From assembly GCF_000275845.1 (NCBI RefSeq), contig NW_006766897.1, positions 171,465 to 235,464 on the forward strand: a stretch of DNA of 64,000 nucleotides, written 5' to 3'. Below the pieces are notes generated by a model. The model was not told where the DNA came from, searched no databases, and worked only from the letters and a program-made list of their open reading frames with translations. Source of the stretch: Dichomitus squalens LYAD-421 SS1. Taxonomy: Eukaryota; Basidiomycota; Agaricomycetes; Polyporales; Polyporaceae. The translations under genes and the position numbers were made by a program. How positions within the stretch are numbered: position 1 is the stretch's first letter; the number at the start of each line of letters is the position of its first letter. Below, piece by piece: positions 10,460-19,994 of the stretch.

Positions 10460-12591
10460 TTAGTCCGAGTCGATTTCGATGGGTTCCTGTCTGACAACCG
10501 TCTTTCTGATGCGCTTCGCGTCAGAGGACCCTCCACCTGCGCTCGCGGAGCGCGCAGTTCCCATTTCGGCTCGTCGCTTCAGAGGGTTGCTGAACAAGAC
10601 GCCCTTCACGATGCGTTTGTCGGAGGGACTGGAAGTGCTGGAGGAACCGGCAACGTTGTGCCGGGGGAGAGCGTTAATCCTGTCAACGTACTCGAGCTCG
10701 GATCCTTTCTCAGACTCCTCGTCGCCATGGTCATTGGCAGCCGCGGCGTGTGCATCGTAGTACTGTTGAAGGACTGTCGGAGGCCACGTCAGCTTGGAGA
10801 CACATTCAGTATGTACGGGGTGATGTTTACCCTTGCCGCGATCGCGCTCGACACAGTACCAGGCATCCACGGACCTCTTGAGATTCTTATCCAGTCCCGC
10901 GCTATCAGGCCGGATATTTGCCATGAGCGCACAGTAGACTCACCTCGGGACGTTGCCCAAACTCCTGCCAGCGCGACTTGAGACTAGGGTAATTATACCA
11001 TACATGTCGCCTCTCATACATGTACTTAGCCATCTCGCGGAAATCGTTGTTGGTGACTGGGATACCGCCCTTTGGACGGGTCGGCGTGCGGACGCTCAGA
11101 ACAGGCTCTGCCTTTGACCCCGATGCTGGCTCGGACGTAAATAGGACCCGATTTGTATCCGCCGTGTCTTCTTCGTACCACTTCTCAACGGACACCGACG
11201 ATGGAGTGTCTGAGGCAAGAGCTTGGTAGTTTCCGCGCTTCCGCGCTTCGATGTAGATTTTGTCCGGGAGCACAGGATAGCCATCCCAATGACGCTTCCA
11301 TGAATCCGCGTTGTGGTGAGGCGTCTGCAAGCGCGGTGAGTAACATGTATGGCGTGCTACGAGAAATATCTGTGCCTACTTGTTCCGCTAGGATATTGTA
11401 GATCGCTTCCCTTTCAGGAACGGGTCCCTTACGGAGCAGCCAACGCAGGAAATGGATGAAAAATATCTTATCCTGATCAGTGAATCGCCTGTCTGCTACA
11501 TTTCGGCGTGGAGCTTTGGGCTTGACAGACACATTGGACGGTGGAATCTGTACGCCGGCATGAAACTCCTCAACCGGATCACCGCGCCTAGGCCGACTAC
11601 TAGCACTCTGCGCATGCGCTCCTTGCTCTCGATGTTCGGTAAGGGGAGAGGATGGCTGGTAGCTGCGGTAATCAAATGCAATTTGTAGGTTGTTGAAGGA
11701 ATCCCCGCTGATATGAGAACAGGTGAGCCTCCTTCACCAAATTCTGTGAGAAGATGCGGCATGCCATACTGTGTGGAGCTCCGCGAGGATGACTGTGAGG
11801 ATGCCTTTCGGTGGCTTGTCTGCGTCAAATCGAGGCGTGAGCGGGCGATAGCCGTAGTGGTCGTAGAGAAAGCTTCGCGAGTGAGCTTTTCGGCATGGTC
11901 AAGAAAGTAGTCTTTCCATACTAGGCTCGCAGTTCGTGCTTAGCCAAAGCCTTAACAGGATCATACCCATTACTTACGAGCGTTTGCGTATCCTTTGGCC
12001 TAGACACAGTTGGAATCAGCATCAGTCCTATATAGAAGATATAGCGGCCAACGTACGTCACCGATACCCTCGATTGCCTTGCGTGGCGTCTGAGCCTTCA
12101 ACTTACTCTTCTTCAACGCGTCCACGATAAGTTTGTCATTGCTCGTCGATGGGACTATTCCTTCTCTGTCGTTGTCTAGTTTCGCCAAAACGGAAGCGAC
12201 TAGTTCTTCGATGGAAGGTTGCGCCACAGCCCTAGGTACGACAAGCGACCGTTGCTGCTGCTGCTGCTGCTGCGGCGGCGGCGGCGGCGTCTGGAAGCGC
12301 GCAGGCTGCAGCATCCGAGGCGTCCCTTGTGTCCCGGGTATCCCTTGCTGCGTCCAATGTCCTTGCCAGATGGCAGGCAGCGGCATGTCGGTTGAGAGCG
12401 TTTGTTGTTGTCCTCCCACAAGAGCTTGGTTTTGGGCTGATAGCAAGGGCACCTGTTACCATGAACATGTCGTAAGGCCAACATGGAGATTCACGGAGCT
12501 ATGATTCATATACCTGGTAGAGAATGGGGCAAAAGAGCGGGGAGGGACTGGATGGTGGTCGCTGCGCAAGAAAGCAAATGAATCCGAACAT
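10460..12591 (-). CDS. Array copy 5: Gln/Pro-rich protein with three Myb-like repeats (start uncertain)
   Basis: All three repeats are present. Repeat 1 is SNDKLIVDALKKSKLKA...EGIGD, then the 22-nt micro-exon 11978-11999 (AKGYANA), then LWKDYFLDHAEKLTRE. Repeat 2 is FTDQDKIFFIHFLRWLL... | TPHHNADSWKRHWDGYP...KIYIEARKR. Repeat 3 is VTNNDFREMAKYMYERRHVW...EFGQRPEV, then the 55-nt exon 10831-10885 (NLKRSVDAWYCVERDRGK). The tail DAKRIRKTVVRQEPIEIDSD has a basic patch and a SUMO-interaction-like end. The N-terminal CAG/CCG tract encodes PPPPPQQQQQQQ. The start is unresolved. The ATG aligned with the sister copies (12507-12509) hits an in-frame TAA at codon 18. An ATG at 12591 with a GT-AG intron 12453-12513 restores the frame and is used here. 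A shorter start at 12386 is also possible. Confidence 0.66.
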
Positions 12592-12893
12592 GTTATACTT
12601 CAATATGTCGCATTCGTCTCCCACACAACTCCGATGGAAGCTTCGCGTCCATTCATCCTCATCAGGAAATAGCATGTACCATAGATGGCTTGTCCTTGTC
12701 TTCGGTGCGAAGCGCTTTTGAGGGTTGAGGACGGCGATTATCGGAACAGATGTCTTACTTCCTCGAACGACGCTCCGCCATGCCTGCCATCGAGACCAAC
12801 GCAAGGCATGTAAACATCTGACCTTCAGCAATATGGTATCAGCACAAGCATCATCATTGCAGCAAAATATAGACCACAGTAGACAGACGACCT

Positions 12894-14892
12894 TCAATCT
12901 GAGTCTATCTCGATGACCTCCGGGTCCACATCATCCTTTATGCGCTTTACTGGCAGAAGCGCCCCACTAGCGCTCATGGTGCCTGTACTGTCCGAGTCCA
13001 CGCTGCGCTTCTGCGGGATGAGTCTATCAAGAAGCTCTTCCTTCACCGAGCGCGAGCGCGAAGTAGTAGAAGCCCCGTCACTCTGGTTTTGAGGGCGAGT
13101 AACTTCATCTGCATACTCCAATTCCGAGTCCGCCTCGTAATCGTCCTTGTGTTTGCCTGCCACTGTTTCGACGTACTCAACATAGTAAGACTGGAGGTCT
13201 ATAGAGTCGGGCAGATCAGCGGTATATCGGTGTAGACGCACAGCAATATCCTTACCTCGATTGCGATCACGTTCGACACCGACCCATCCTGGCAATGTCC
13301 GCTTCCCGTTCTATGACCAAGTTAACGACTTGAGTTCGCCGTCACCAATTCTGCCACGATGTCGACTAAACTGACCTCTGGGCGTTTCGCAAACTCTTCC
13401 CATCGCGCGTTTGCCGAAGAATACTGACCCCATACTTCGCGCTTTTCGTACATGTATCGAGCCATTCGGAGGAAGTCATCCTCAGTAACCCTTGAACCTC
13501 GACTTATTTTGCGCAGTCTGAGCACAGCCAGTGTTTTGCTAGACCGTTGCGATGCTGACGGTACTGCTGATGCGTCCTTCATGCCCTCGTCCCCGTCCTC
13601 TTCGTCGGTGGAAGCTGACGAGGAAGGGCTGTTCCAAACAAGACCTTCCCTGTCTGCGCGCTTCCGAGCTTCGATGTAAATTTTATCAGGGAGCTCAGGA
13701 GCATCGTCCCAGTGGCGCCTCCAGGCGTCCGCGTTGTGATGCGGTGTCTGGAAGTGATGAGATTAGGAGGAGCTTACCCTACAGAGAGGCAATCCGGACT
13801 TACCTGATCCGCTAGGGCATCATAGAGCTCCTCCCTCTCAGGCACGGGCCCTTCCCGCAACTGCCAGCGCAGGAAATGGATGAAGAAGATTCTGTCTTCG
13901 TCTGTGAATCGCCTCCCGTCGACCTCTGGTGGGCTGGGTGGCACAGGCCGGTTCGACACCTCCACACGCGGTATGAGGGTGCCAGCATGAAACTCATCAA
14001 CCGGGCCACCTCGCCTCGAGCGGACACTCGTAGCCCTTTCATGCTCGGGCAGCGGAGAGGAAGGCGGGAAGTTGTCTGGTTCGTGTCCACGTCGCTGCTC
14101 TTGAACAGAACGGTGTGCCGAGAGCCGAGAGCTGCACATAAACTGGCATTAGCTTGCGAGAGATACGTCCAGCAAGAGACATACCGTACGGGCCCGCGAG
14201 AGGACGGAGGCTCCCGCGATGCCATCGAGGCAGGGCCGCCGTTGCCTGGACGCGCGCCCGCAGCACCAGCCGCGGGAGGTCTGAAGATCTTCGGAGCAAG
14301 CTTTTGCGCCCGGTCAAGGAAGTAGTCCTTCCACACTGCCAGGAGTTCAGCCGAAAGCAGGCACGAGCGTGTTGGTCACTCACTAGCGTTTGCATAGCCA
14401 TTCCTCTAGATGAAGAGCGACGTGAGTATATAGTATGTACCGAGCACTCGAGGACCGACGACGTACATCACCGAGCTTCTCAATTGCCTCCCGCAGCGTC
14501 AGGTCCTTCGACCTCCCCTTTCTCAATGCGTCAACGATGATCTTGTCGTGGCTGGCCGACGGGGCTGGCTGGCCCTTGTTCTTGCCGATCCTGGCCACGA
14601 CGGCGTCGACCAGTTCTTCAACGGATGGCTGCTTCCGAGTCCCAGATTCGGAATTGGCCGGCTGCGGATGAGCTGGCGGGTTGAATGGAGCCTGCTGAAC
14701 CCACTGAGGAGGTCCAGATGGATACATGCCCTGGGGCACCCACTGTCCTTGCCAGTAGCCAGCGGATGACACACCAGGGGGTGCCTGCGGGGGACCGCCC
14801 GTCGGAGCCTGGCCCTGGGGCGGCTGCAGGTATCCCTGTTGCCCAGCAGACAACGTCTGCTGGAACTGGGGATTGTACGCGTTCGTGTTCAT
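12894..14892 (-). CDS. Array copy 6: Gln/Pro-rich protein with three Myb-like repeats
   Basis: A full-length member and the 5'-most gene of the array. The start ATG 14890-14892 (MNTNAYNPQFQQTLS) is chosen by alignment with copy 4; an in-frame ATG at 14937 would add 15 residues. The N-terminus is Gln/Pro/Gly-rich. Repeat 1 is SHDKIIVDALRKGRSKD...EKLGD, then the 22-nt micro-exon 14384-14405 (RNGYANA), then MWKDYFLDRAQKLAPK. Repeat 2 is FTDEDRIFFIHFLRWQL... | TPHHNADAWRRHWDDAP...KIYIEARKR. Repeat 3 is VTEDDFLRMARYMYEKREVW...EFAKRPEV, then the 55-nt exon 13256-13310 (NGKRTLPGWVGVERDRNR), then DLQSYYVEYVE. The tail is PVKRIKDDVDPEVIEIDSD. It looks intact and is the best representative for structure prediction. 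The nuclear role is inferred from the basic patch and Myb-like repeats. Confidence 0.75.
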
Positions 14893-15370
14893 GCTCGACT
14901 CGTCGTGTTGGGACGAGACGGTTGGAGAGGGGGGCACGCGACGGCAGTCGCAGGACTGTGCGAGGAAGACCAGAGGTGAGATGAGCGAAGGATGTCAATG
15001 CGCGTCGCTTGCGTGGAAGCTTGCGCTTCGCACTAAGCTGATCAGGAAGCGAAGTGCATTACTTAGCGACGAGAAGGCAGCGGACGCCGGAACCGCGACC
15101 CTGACATGACTAGGAAGATCCACCCACCAATGACAGAATATAGCATGAGCTCTGAAAGCCTATTCTTAGGTGGGAACAGGAGACTCGCCAGTTGTCGCCC
15201 GTCTGTTACGACTTCACAGCTCTCTTCCCAATCCCACAGGGCTCTTTACTGATGCTGACCCGCAACTTGAAGGCACACATCCATCTGCACATCAACAGCA
15301 TCACCATCAGCACAATCACCATAAACCGCCAAAAGACCAACAAGCCACAAACGCAAAACGACAAACACCG
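14893..15370. other. Spacer between array copy 6 and chitinase 3' end
   Basis: 478 bp holding the promoter of array copy 6 and the 3' region of the GH18 gene. No gene is supported here. Confidence 0.5.
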
Positions 15371-17680
15371 TCACACCACCCCAAGGCCCCTCCTGAGCGC
15401 GTCCGTCAGATCCCACCCGTCCGTGTCCCCCGTGACGTCGAACATGTTCACGCCCAGCATCCGCGCCTGCCGCACCAGCTGGCCCTTCATCTCGAGCGAC
15501 ACCGGGTCGTCGTACGCCACCACCTGCCGCGCGTCCCCCGCCCGCAGGAACGGCGTGCTCGAGCACCCGTCCCACTCGCGCACGAAGCCGTGCGCGCCCG
15601 CGAACAGGCTCCGCGGCTCGCGGTCCTCGATCGCCGCGCGGAGCAGCGCCGCGTCCTCCCCGCCGAAGGTGCCGTCGTACGCCGGGGTCGCAGACTGGGG
15701 CGTGCCGTCGGCGGAGGCTGGGGCGGAGGAGGAGTTGGTGGTGATGGCTGGCGCGCCAGGAGAGCTCGAGTAGGGCGCGAGCGCGCCCTGCCTGACGAGC
15801 TCGCGGAACTGCACCTGGCCGTCGTCCGTCCCGCCGTCCTCGTTCACGAGCAGACCGCTCTTGTCGGTGTCGTACACAGGCGGGCCCAACAAAGAGTCGA
15901 TCCAGTCCCATACGAAGCGTTGCATCGAGCGCTTCTGGCCCTGCCCCTGCCTCTGCTCGCGCCTTCTTCTCCCGTTCTCAGCCAGGCGCCCGGAGCGGTA
16001 GACACGCGGGGAAGCTCGGGTGCCGCCCGCACGCGTCCGCAGGCGCGTCGCCGAAGATCTGGACAGATAGCCATAGGAAGGCACGCCGAGCACGAGCTGG
16101 GACGCAGGAAAGCCGGCGGCGGTCCAGGCGCGGAGCGCTGCGAGCGCGCTCGCGCCGGGCTGCGTCGAGTTGCTGCAGGCGTCGCTGAGGGGCGCGTTCG
16201 GGCCGGGCTGGTCGGATGCTGCGGGCAAGAAAGACGTGTGAGCGATCTCAGGGTTACCGCTGCGGGATCTCGAGCCACGTAGACACGACGGCCGAGGGCG
16301 AGAGGCGAAGCGGCAGAACGGGGGTGGAAATCAAGGAAGCCCGAGGGGACGGGTAGGAAAGGGGGCGGGACGAGAAGGCGCGATAAGGACAGGACAGGAG
16401 GAGCCACTCACATCCCCAAGAGTCGTAGTTCATAATCAGCACCCAGTCGAGCACCCTGGCAAAGTCCGACACGTCCCGCAGCGGGCTCCCGTCCGCGCCC
16501 GCGAACGGCACCGTCTGCGTCGCAGCGGTGATCTTCGCCCCAGGCGGGAGCGTGTCGCGCAGGACGCGGAGGAACTCTAGAAAGTTGGCAGAGTCGGCCG
16601 GGCTCACGCCGTTCCCACTGTTCCCGCTCTGGCCCGGGTACTCCCAGTCGAGGTCGATGCCGTCGAGGCCGTATTGCTGGTAGAGGGTGAGGATGTTGTT
16701 CGCCAGGGTCGCGCGGTTCTCTGGGGTGCCCACCGCGGAGGAGAAGGACCTGTAAAGTCGGAACCATATCGCTGCGAGTCAGCCACGGCCCTTAATACCG
16801 GATATGATTCGGAAATCCCGAGATGCAAGACATGTCTTAAAGTTACACAGAAGAGGCGGCGAAAGCAGGGGAGAGACGCGAGGAAGGGACGGAACGCACT
16901 TGCTTCCTGTCCAGCCACCCACGCTGAGTTTCGCGTGTTTGCCGCTCTCGTGCGCTCGGGCGACGACCCGCCGGAGGAGGTCCGGCGCGTCGTCCGAGCC
17001 ATCCCAGCCGAGGTTCATGTTCTGGTCGGGCACCGCAAACGCGAAATCAATCCAGTCGAAACGTCCGAAGTCGATCTTCTCCGGCGGGTAGTCTCGGCCA
17101 GCCCAATCAGGGTAATACGCCATGACGAGGGGGGCATGGCCGGCATCCGAGCTCGCGGTGGGCGTCGCAACAGGACCGGTTGACGAAGGCTGGGACGCGC
17201 TCGCATTTGTACTGGTATTGTTGCTTGCGCCAAGGTTGGCGTCGACCGGTGGAGGGGCCACCGACACACTCGACGTCGGAATCGCAACAGGATCCGCACT
17301 GGAAATGATGGGGGAAGTAGGGGCCCGGGTAGTGGCGGGAGAAGAAGAGAAAGACGGCGAAGTCAGGCTGGCATGCGCGGCGTTCGGGGGCAGGAACAAT
17401 ATGACCTCTGACTCGTCTGTTGCCGCTACAAGGAAAACACAGGATGAGCACACAAGGATACGGAGAAACATAGAATACAAAATGGCACACCTGCACGTGC
17501 GACGTTGTGTGTCCGAGACACAATCACAGTCTCGGTCTGCGTGGGGACGACAAAATGAAGGTCCTCCCCTCCGCGCCGTAGATTAGCCGGACGGACATCC
17601 CACGGTGCAGGCATGGAACGGGCGAAAAGCGGGAAGAGAAGGGGAGACGCCGCAATCAGAAGTCGCGATTGGGGAACCAT
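15371..17680 (-). CDS. Secreted glycoside hydrolase family 18 chitinase-like protein
   Basis: Hydrolyses beta-1,4 N-acetylglucosamine bonds by family assignment; likely secreted or wall-associated. The start ATG 17678-17680 gives a hydrophobic leader (LLIAASPLLFPLFA). Exon 1 joins exon 2 across an intron at about 17406-17470. A long Ser/Thr/Pro/Ala-rich, probably O-glycosylated linker precedes the catalytic domain, which begins VMAYYPDWAGRDYPPEKID. SVGGW is the conserved strand-3 motif, and DGIDLDWEYP is the GH18 catalytic DxxDxDxE with Glu as proton donor. VLIMNYDSWG and LVLGVPSYGY are further conserved barrel strands, and the C-terminal MFDVTGDTDGWDL matches the last strand. Three introns are visible. 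A basic segment after the YGY motif is less conserved. Substrate (cell wall versus exogenous chitin) is not determined. Confidence 0.85.
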
Positions 17681-19304
17681 TGCGCGCGCGAGTCGGCTCG
17701 ATCTGTCACGGACGAGAGATGAGTGGGAAGCAGCAAGGAACGGCACGGGGCAAGGAGCGACTGGAAGGAACGTAAACTGGTCCTGCCAGAGGTCAGCTAT
17801 CGAGGTTGGGCACGTAAGAGCGAGAGAGACGTCAATTCAGCCATGGTCGCGCGGAGGCTGACCAGGACATGTGGCTGACAGGGGATGTTGTGCACTGGGC
17901 CGGATTCGAAGGCAGCACTAGAGTTGGGACGGAGCGCAGCCGCCGATCTCCCTGAGTAGGCAAGATTGTACTGTCGAGCAAGTTCCAAGCAGATCAGCGT
18001 CGGCCGAAGATCGCGCTAAGGGGAACAGAGACCCCCGAATTGTGGGAGCAGCAGTCACCATACCCACAGACTGTCGATTATACTCCATGGGGACAATGGA
18101 CGGCGATGTTGAACGTTGTGATAAGATGGGAGGAATCAATGGGCGAAGTTGAATGTCCGCGAGCATCCGCAAGATGTTGGACTGTTCGGAGGAAGAGCAT
18201 ATGATTCAGAGAGTCATGAATACAGAACGGGTCTTTAGGTAAAAGCGTTGAGATCACGCGAGAAGATGCTGTGATATTGCGGGAGGTGTGCGTTGACATT
18301 ATTATACATTCGGGCGCCTCCGAGATTCAGCCAACCCTGAGCGGTACTGATGATTGACTCCGAGGAGGGAAGAGGCCAAGTCCGAAGACGACACCTGGAA
18401 CAATGAGCGGGTGTCAGTGATGGTAATTGGAGGCGAGGATCAAGGAGCTGGGGGATGCGAGGGCGAGATGAGCGCGCACGAGATGAGACGGGGGATGGCG
18501 GGTGGCGCGACGGGGGCGGATGGAGAAGCGGGAGATGTGGGCAGACAACGTCGCAGAAGATGGCTGGATCTGGCAGGGTAGCAGGGAAGCGGAAGGATGG
18601 GACTGCGGGACAGGGCAGTTGCCTATGCAGGCAGTGGCGGATCCTGCCAACGAGGCGCCGCGAAAGGTGGCACGAGAGGCAGTCGAGATATCCCGAGGTC
18701 GATCGCTAAGTACTTGCAATCTGCTGCGACGCAGGACAAAGGCCGCTGGCTGCTGGCCGCTGTGAGCAAAAGTACTGAGTGCCAGGGCAGCCCGAGATTG
18801 GCGGAAAGTGGCGAGCCGTATTCAGCCGATGTCCAAATTTGGGCTGCATACAACTCGAGAAGCGAGCTGCTGAGCGCCAACTGCCTTGCGAACTTCGAAC
18901 GTTGTCTCTGCAGCAGGCAGGGAGCCGTCCCGGGCGTATGGCCCATTCTCAACCCAGATTTCCTTTGACAGGACGGCGCTACATACGATCCTGGGTGAGT
19001 GGTGCAATCTATCGCTGTGTTGGAGCTGATGATGGGACCGAAGGTTGGGTGCGCAACATGCTTGCCCGGCGTTTGTTCAGTAAACTCGAGGCGTTTCGAA
19101 TCTCGGGATCTGAGCAGACCTGCCACCTGTCTTCTTCACAGCACATAGCCCGGAATTAGACGCAGCAGCCAATCCAATGCCACGCCAGCCTTGAGTACTT
19201 CTTTTGTCCGTGCCCCCCTCTCTCGCTGCGCACAAGGCATATATAGCCACCCTCTCTGCCCCGATCGCCTCTCGTCCTCAGAGCCAGACTAGCCAGTGCC
19301 CGCC
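17681..19304. other. Intergenic region without a supported gene
   Basis: 1.6 kb between the chitinase start and a weak plus-strand candidate. Only short, mutually contradictory ORFs occur. It presumably includes the chitinase promoter. No repeat or RNA gene was recognised. Confidence 0.5.
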
Positions 19305-19994
19305 ATGTCCATCTCCCTCATGCCTCCTCCCCCAAGGATACCGTCTCCTCAGCTCGTCCCTGCCTCTCTCCCGTCCCCGCCACCATTCCCCAGGCGCATC
19401 TCTTCCCGCTCCCGCCTCCATCTACCACTCCACCCCGACCAGCCTCCCATCCCTCCCCGCCTAGTCGGCTCTCCGCTCCTCGACAAACTCGTGCATTCCG
19501 ATCCCGCGACCCTCACCCCCAAGATCCAAAAACAACTCTGGTTCGATGGAGACGAGTTTGGCACGCGTAGGACGACGCCCACCCAGACCGATGGTACAGA
19601 CGGATTTCCTTTTATCCAACCCTCCCCGCCGAGTACCCCTCGGAGCGCTTCACACAGGCGGGTCCACCGTCGCACCTCCTCCACCTCGCTAGCGGCCCGC
19701 GCGCGCTCACGCTCTCCCCCTCCACCACAACAAGTGACCGCGTCGATCCCTCCAGTCCCTCCCATCCCCTCTTCCATCTTTGACAACTCCAGCGTGAAGC
19801 GACCCGTCCTGCGCACGCCCCCTCCAACGCCTTACGGCGCACCCCCGGCGCAGATCTCCATTCCCGATCCTGCCGTCAGCGCCAGCCCTCCCTCCCCTAA
19901 CGGCCTGCCCTCACCAGCGTTCCGTCAGCATTCACCCCGTTCTCGCGCTAGCGCGAGTCCAAGGCGCCGGGGGTTAGGCTGCGAATCACACTGA
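19305..19994 (+). CDS. Hypothetical Pro/Ser-rich protein
   Basis: An uninterrupted ORF starting MSISLMPPPPRIPSP. It is dominated by Pro, Ser and Arg and is probably disordered. One less biased segment (SPLLDKLVHSDPATLTPKIQKQLWFDGDEF) reads like a short conserved motif, and codon choice favours C at third positions as in neighbouring genes. A continuation to a TGA at 20069-20071 would need a 32-bp intron (19973-20004), shorter than is usual, so the ORF end is kept. No family is recognised. A chance ORF in GC-rich sequence remains possible; the minus-strand ORFs here look like shadows. Confidence 0.42.
   Translation: MSISLMPPPPRIPSPQLVPASLPSPPPFPRRISSRSRLHLPLHPDQPPIPPRLVGSPLLDKLVHSDPATLTPKIQKQLWFDGDEFGTRRTTPTQTDGTDGFPFIQPSPPSTPRSASHRRVHRRTSSTSLAARARSRSPPPPQQVTASIPPVPPIPSSIFDNSSVKRPVLRTPPPTPYGAPPAQISIPDPAVSASPPSPNGLPSPAFRQHSPRSRASASPRRRGLGCESH

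Larger units (their letters stand above)
971..14892 (-). repeat. Tandem array of six paralogous three-repeat Myb-like genes
   Basis: Six genes of one family lie head to tail on the minus strand, 380-600 bp apart, with no other gene between them. Copies are numbered left to right: 971-3132, 3578-5763, 6144-7770, 8280-9865, 10460-12591 and 12894-14892. They share exon structure, repeat order and C-terminal tail. Copies 1-3 resemble each other most at the N-terminal repeat (DDERxL...LTPRQAL), and copies 4-6 share a different version (SNDKxxVDALKKxxxK). The array therefore probably grew from an ancestral pair, each member then expanding locally. That history is inference; the paralogy is seen directly. 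Confidence 0.9.

Noticed and set aside
15170..16282. 370-codon plus-strand ORF
   Set aside because: It lies opposite the GH18 chitinase exons and is Arg/Pro/Val-rich, as expected of an antisense shadow in GC-rich DNA.
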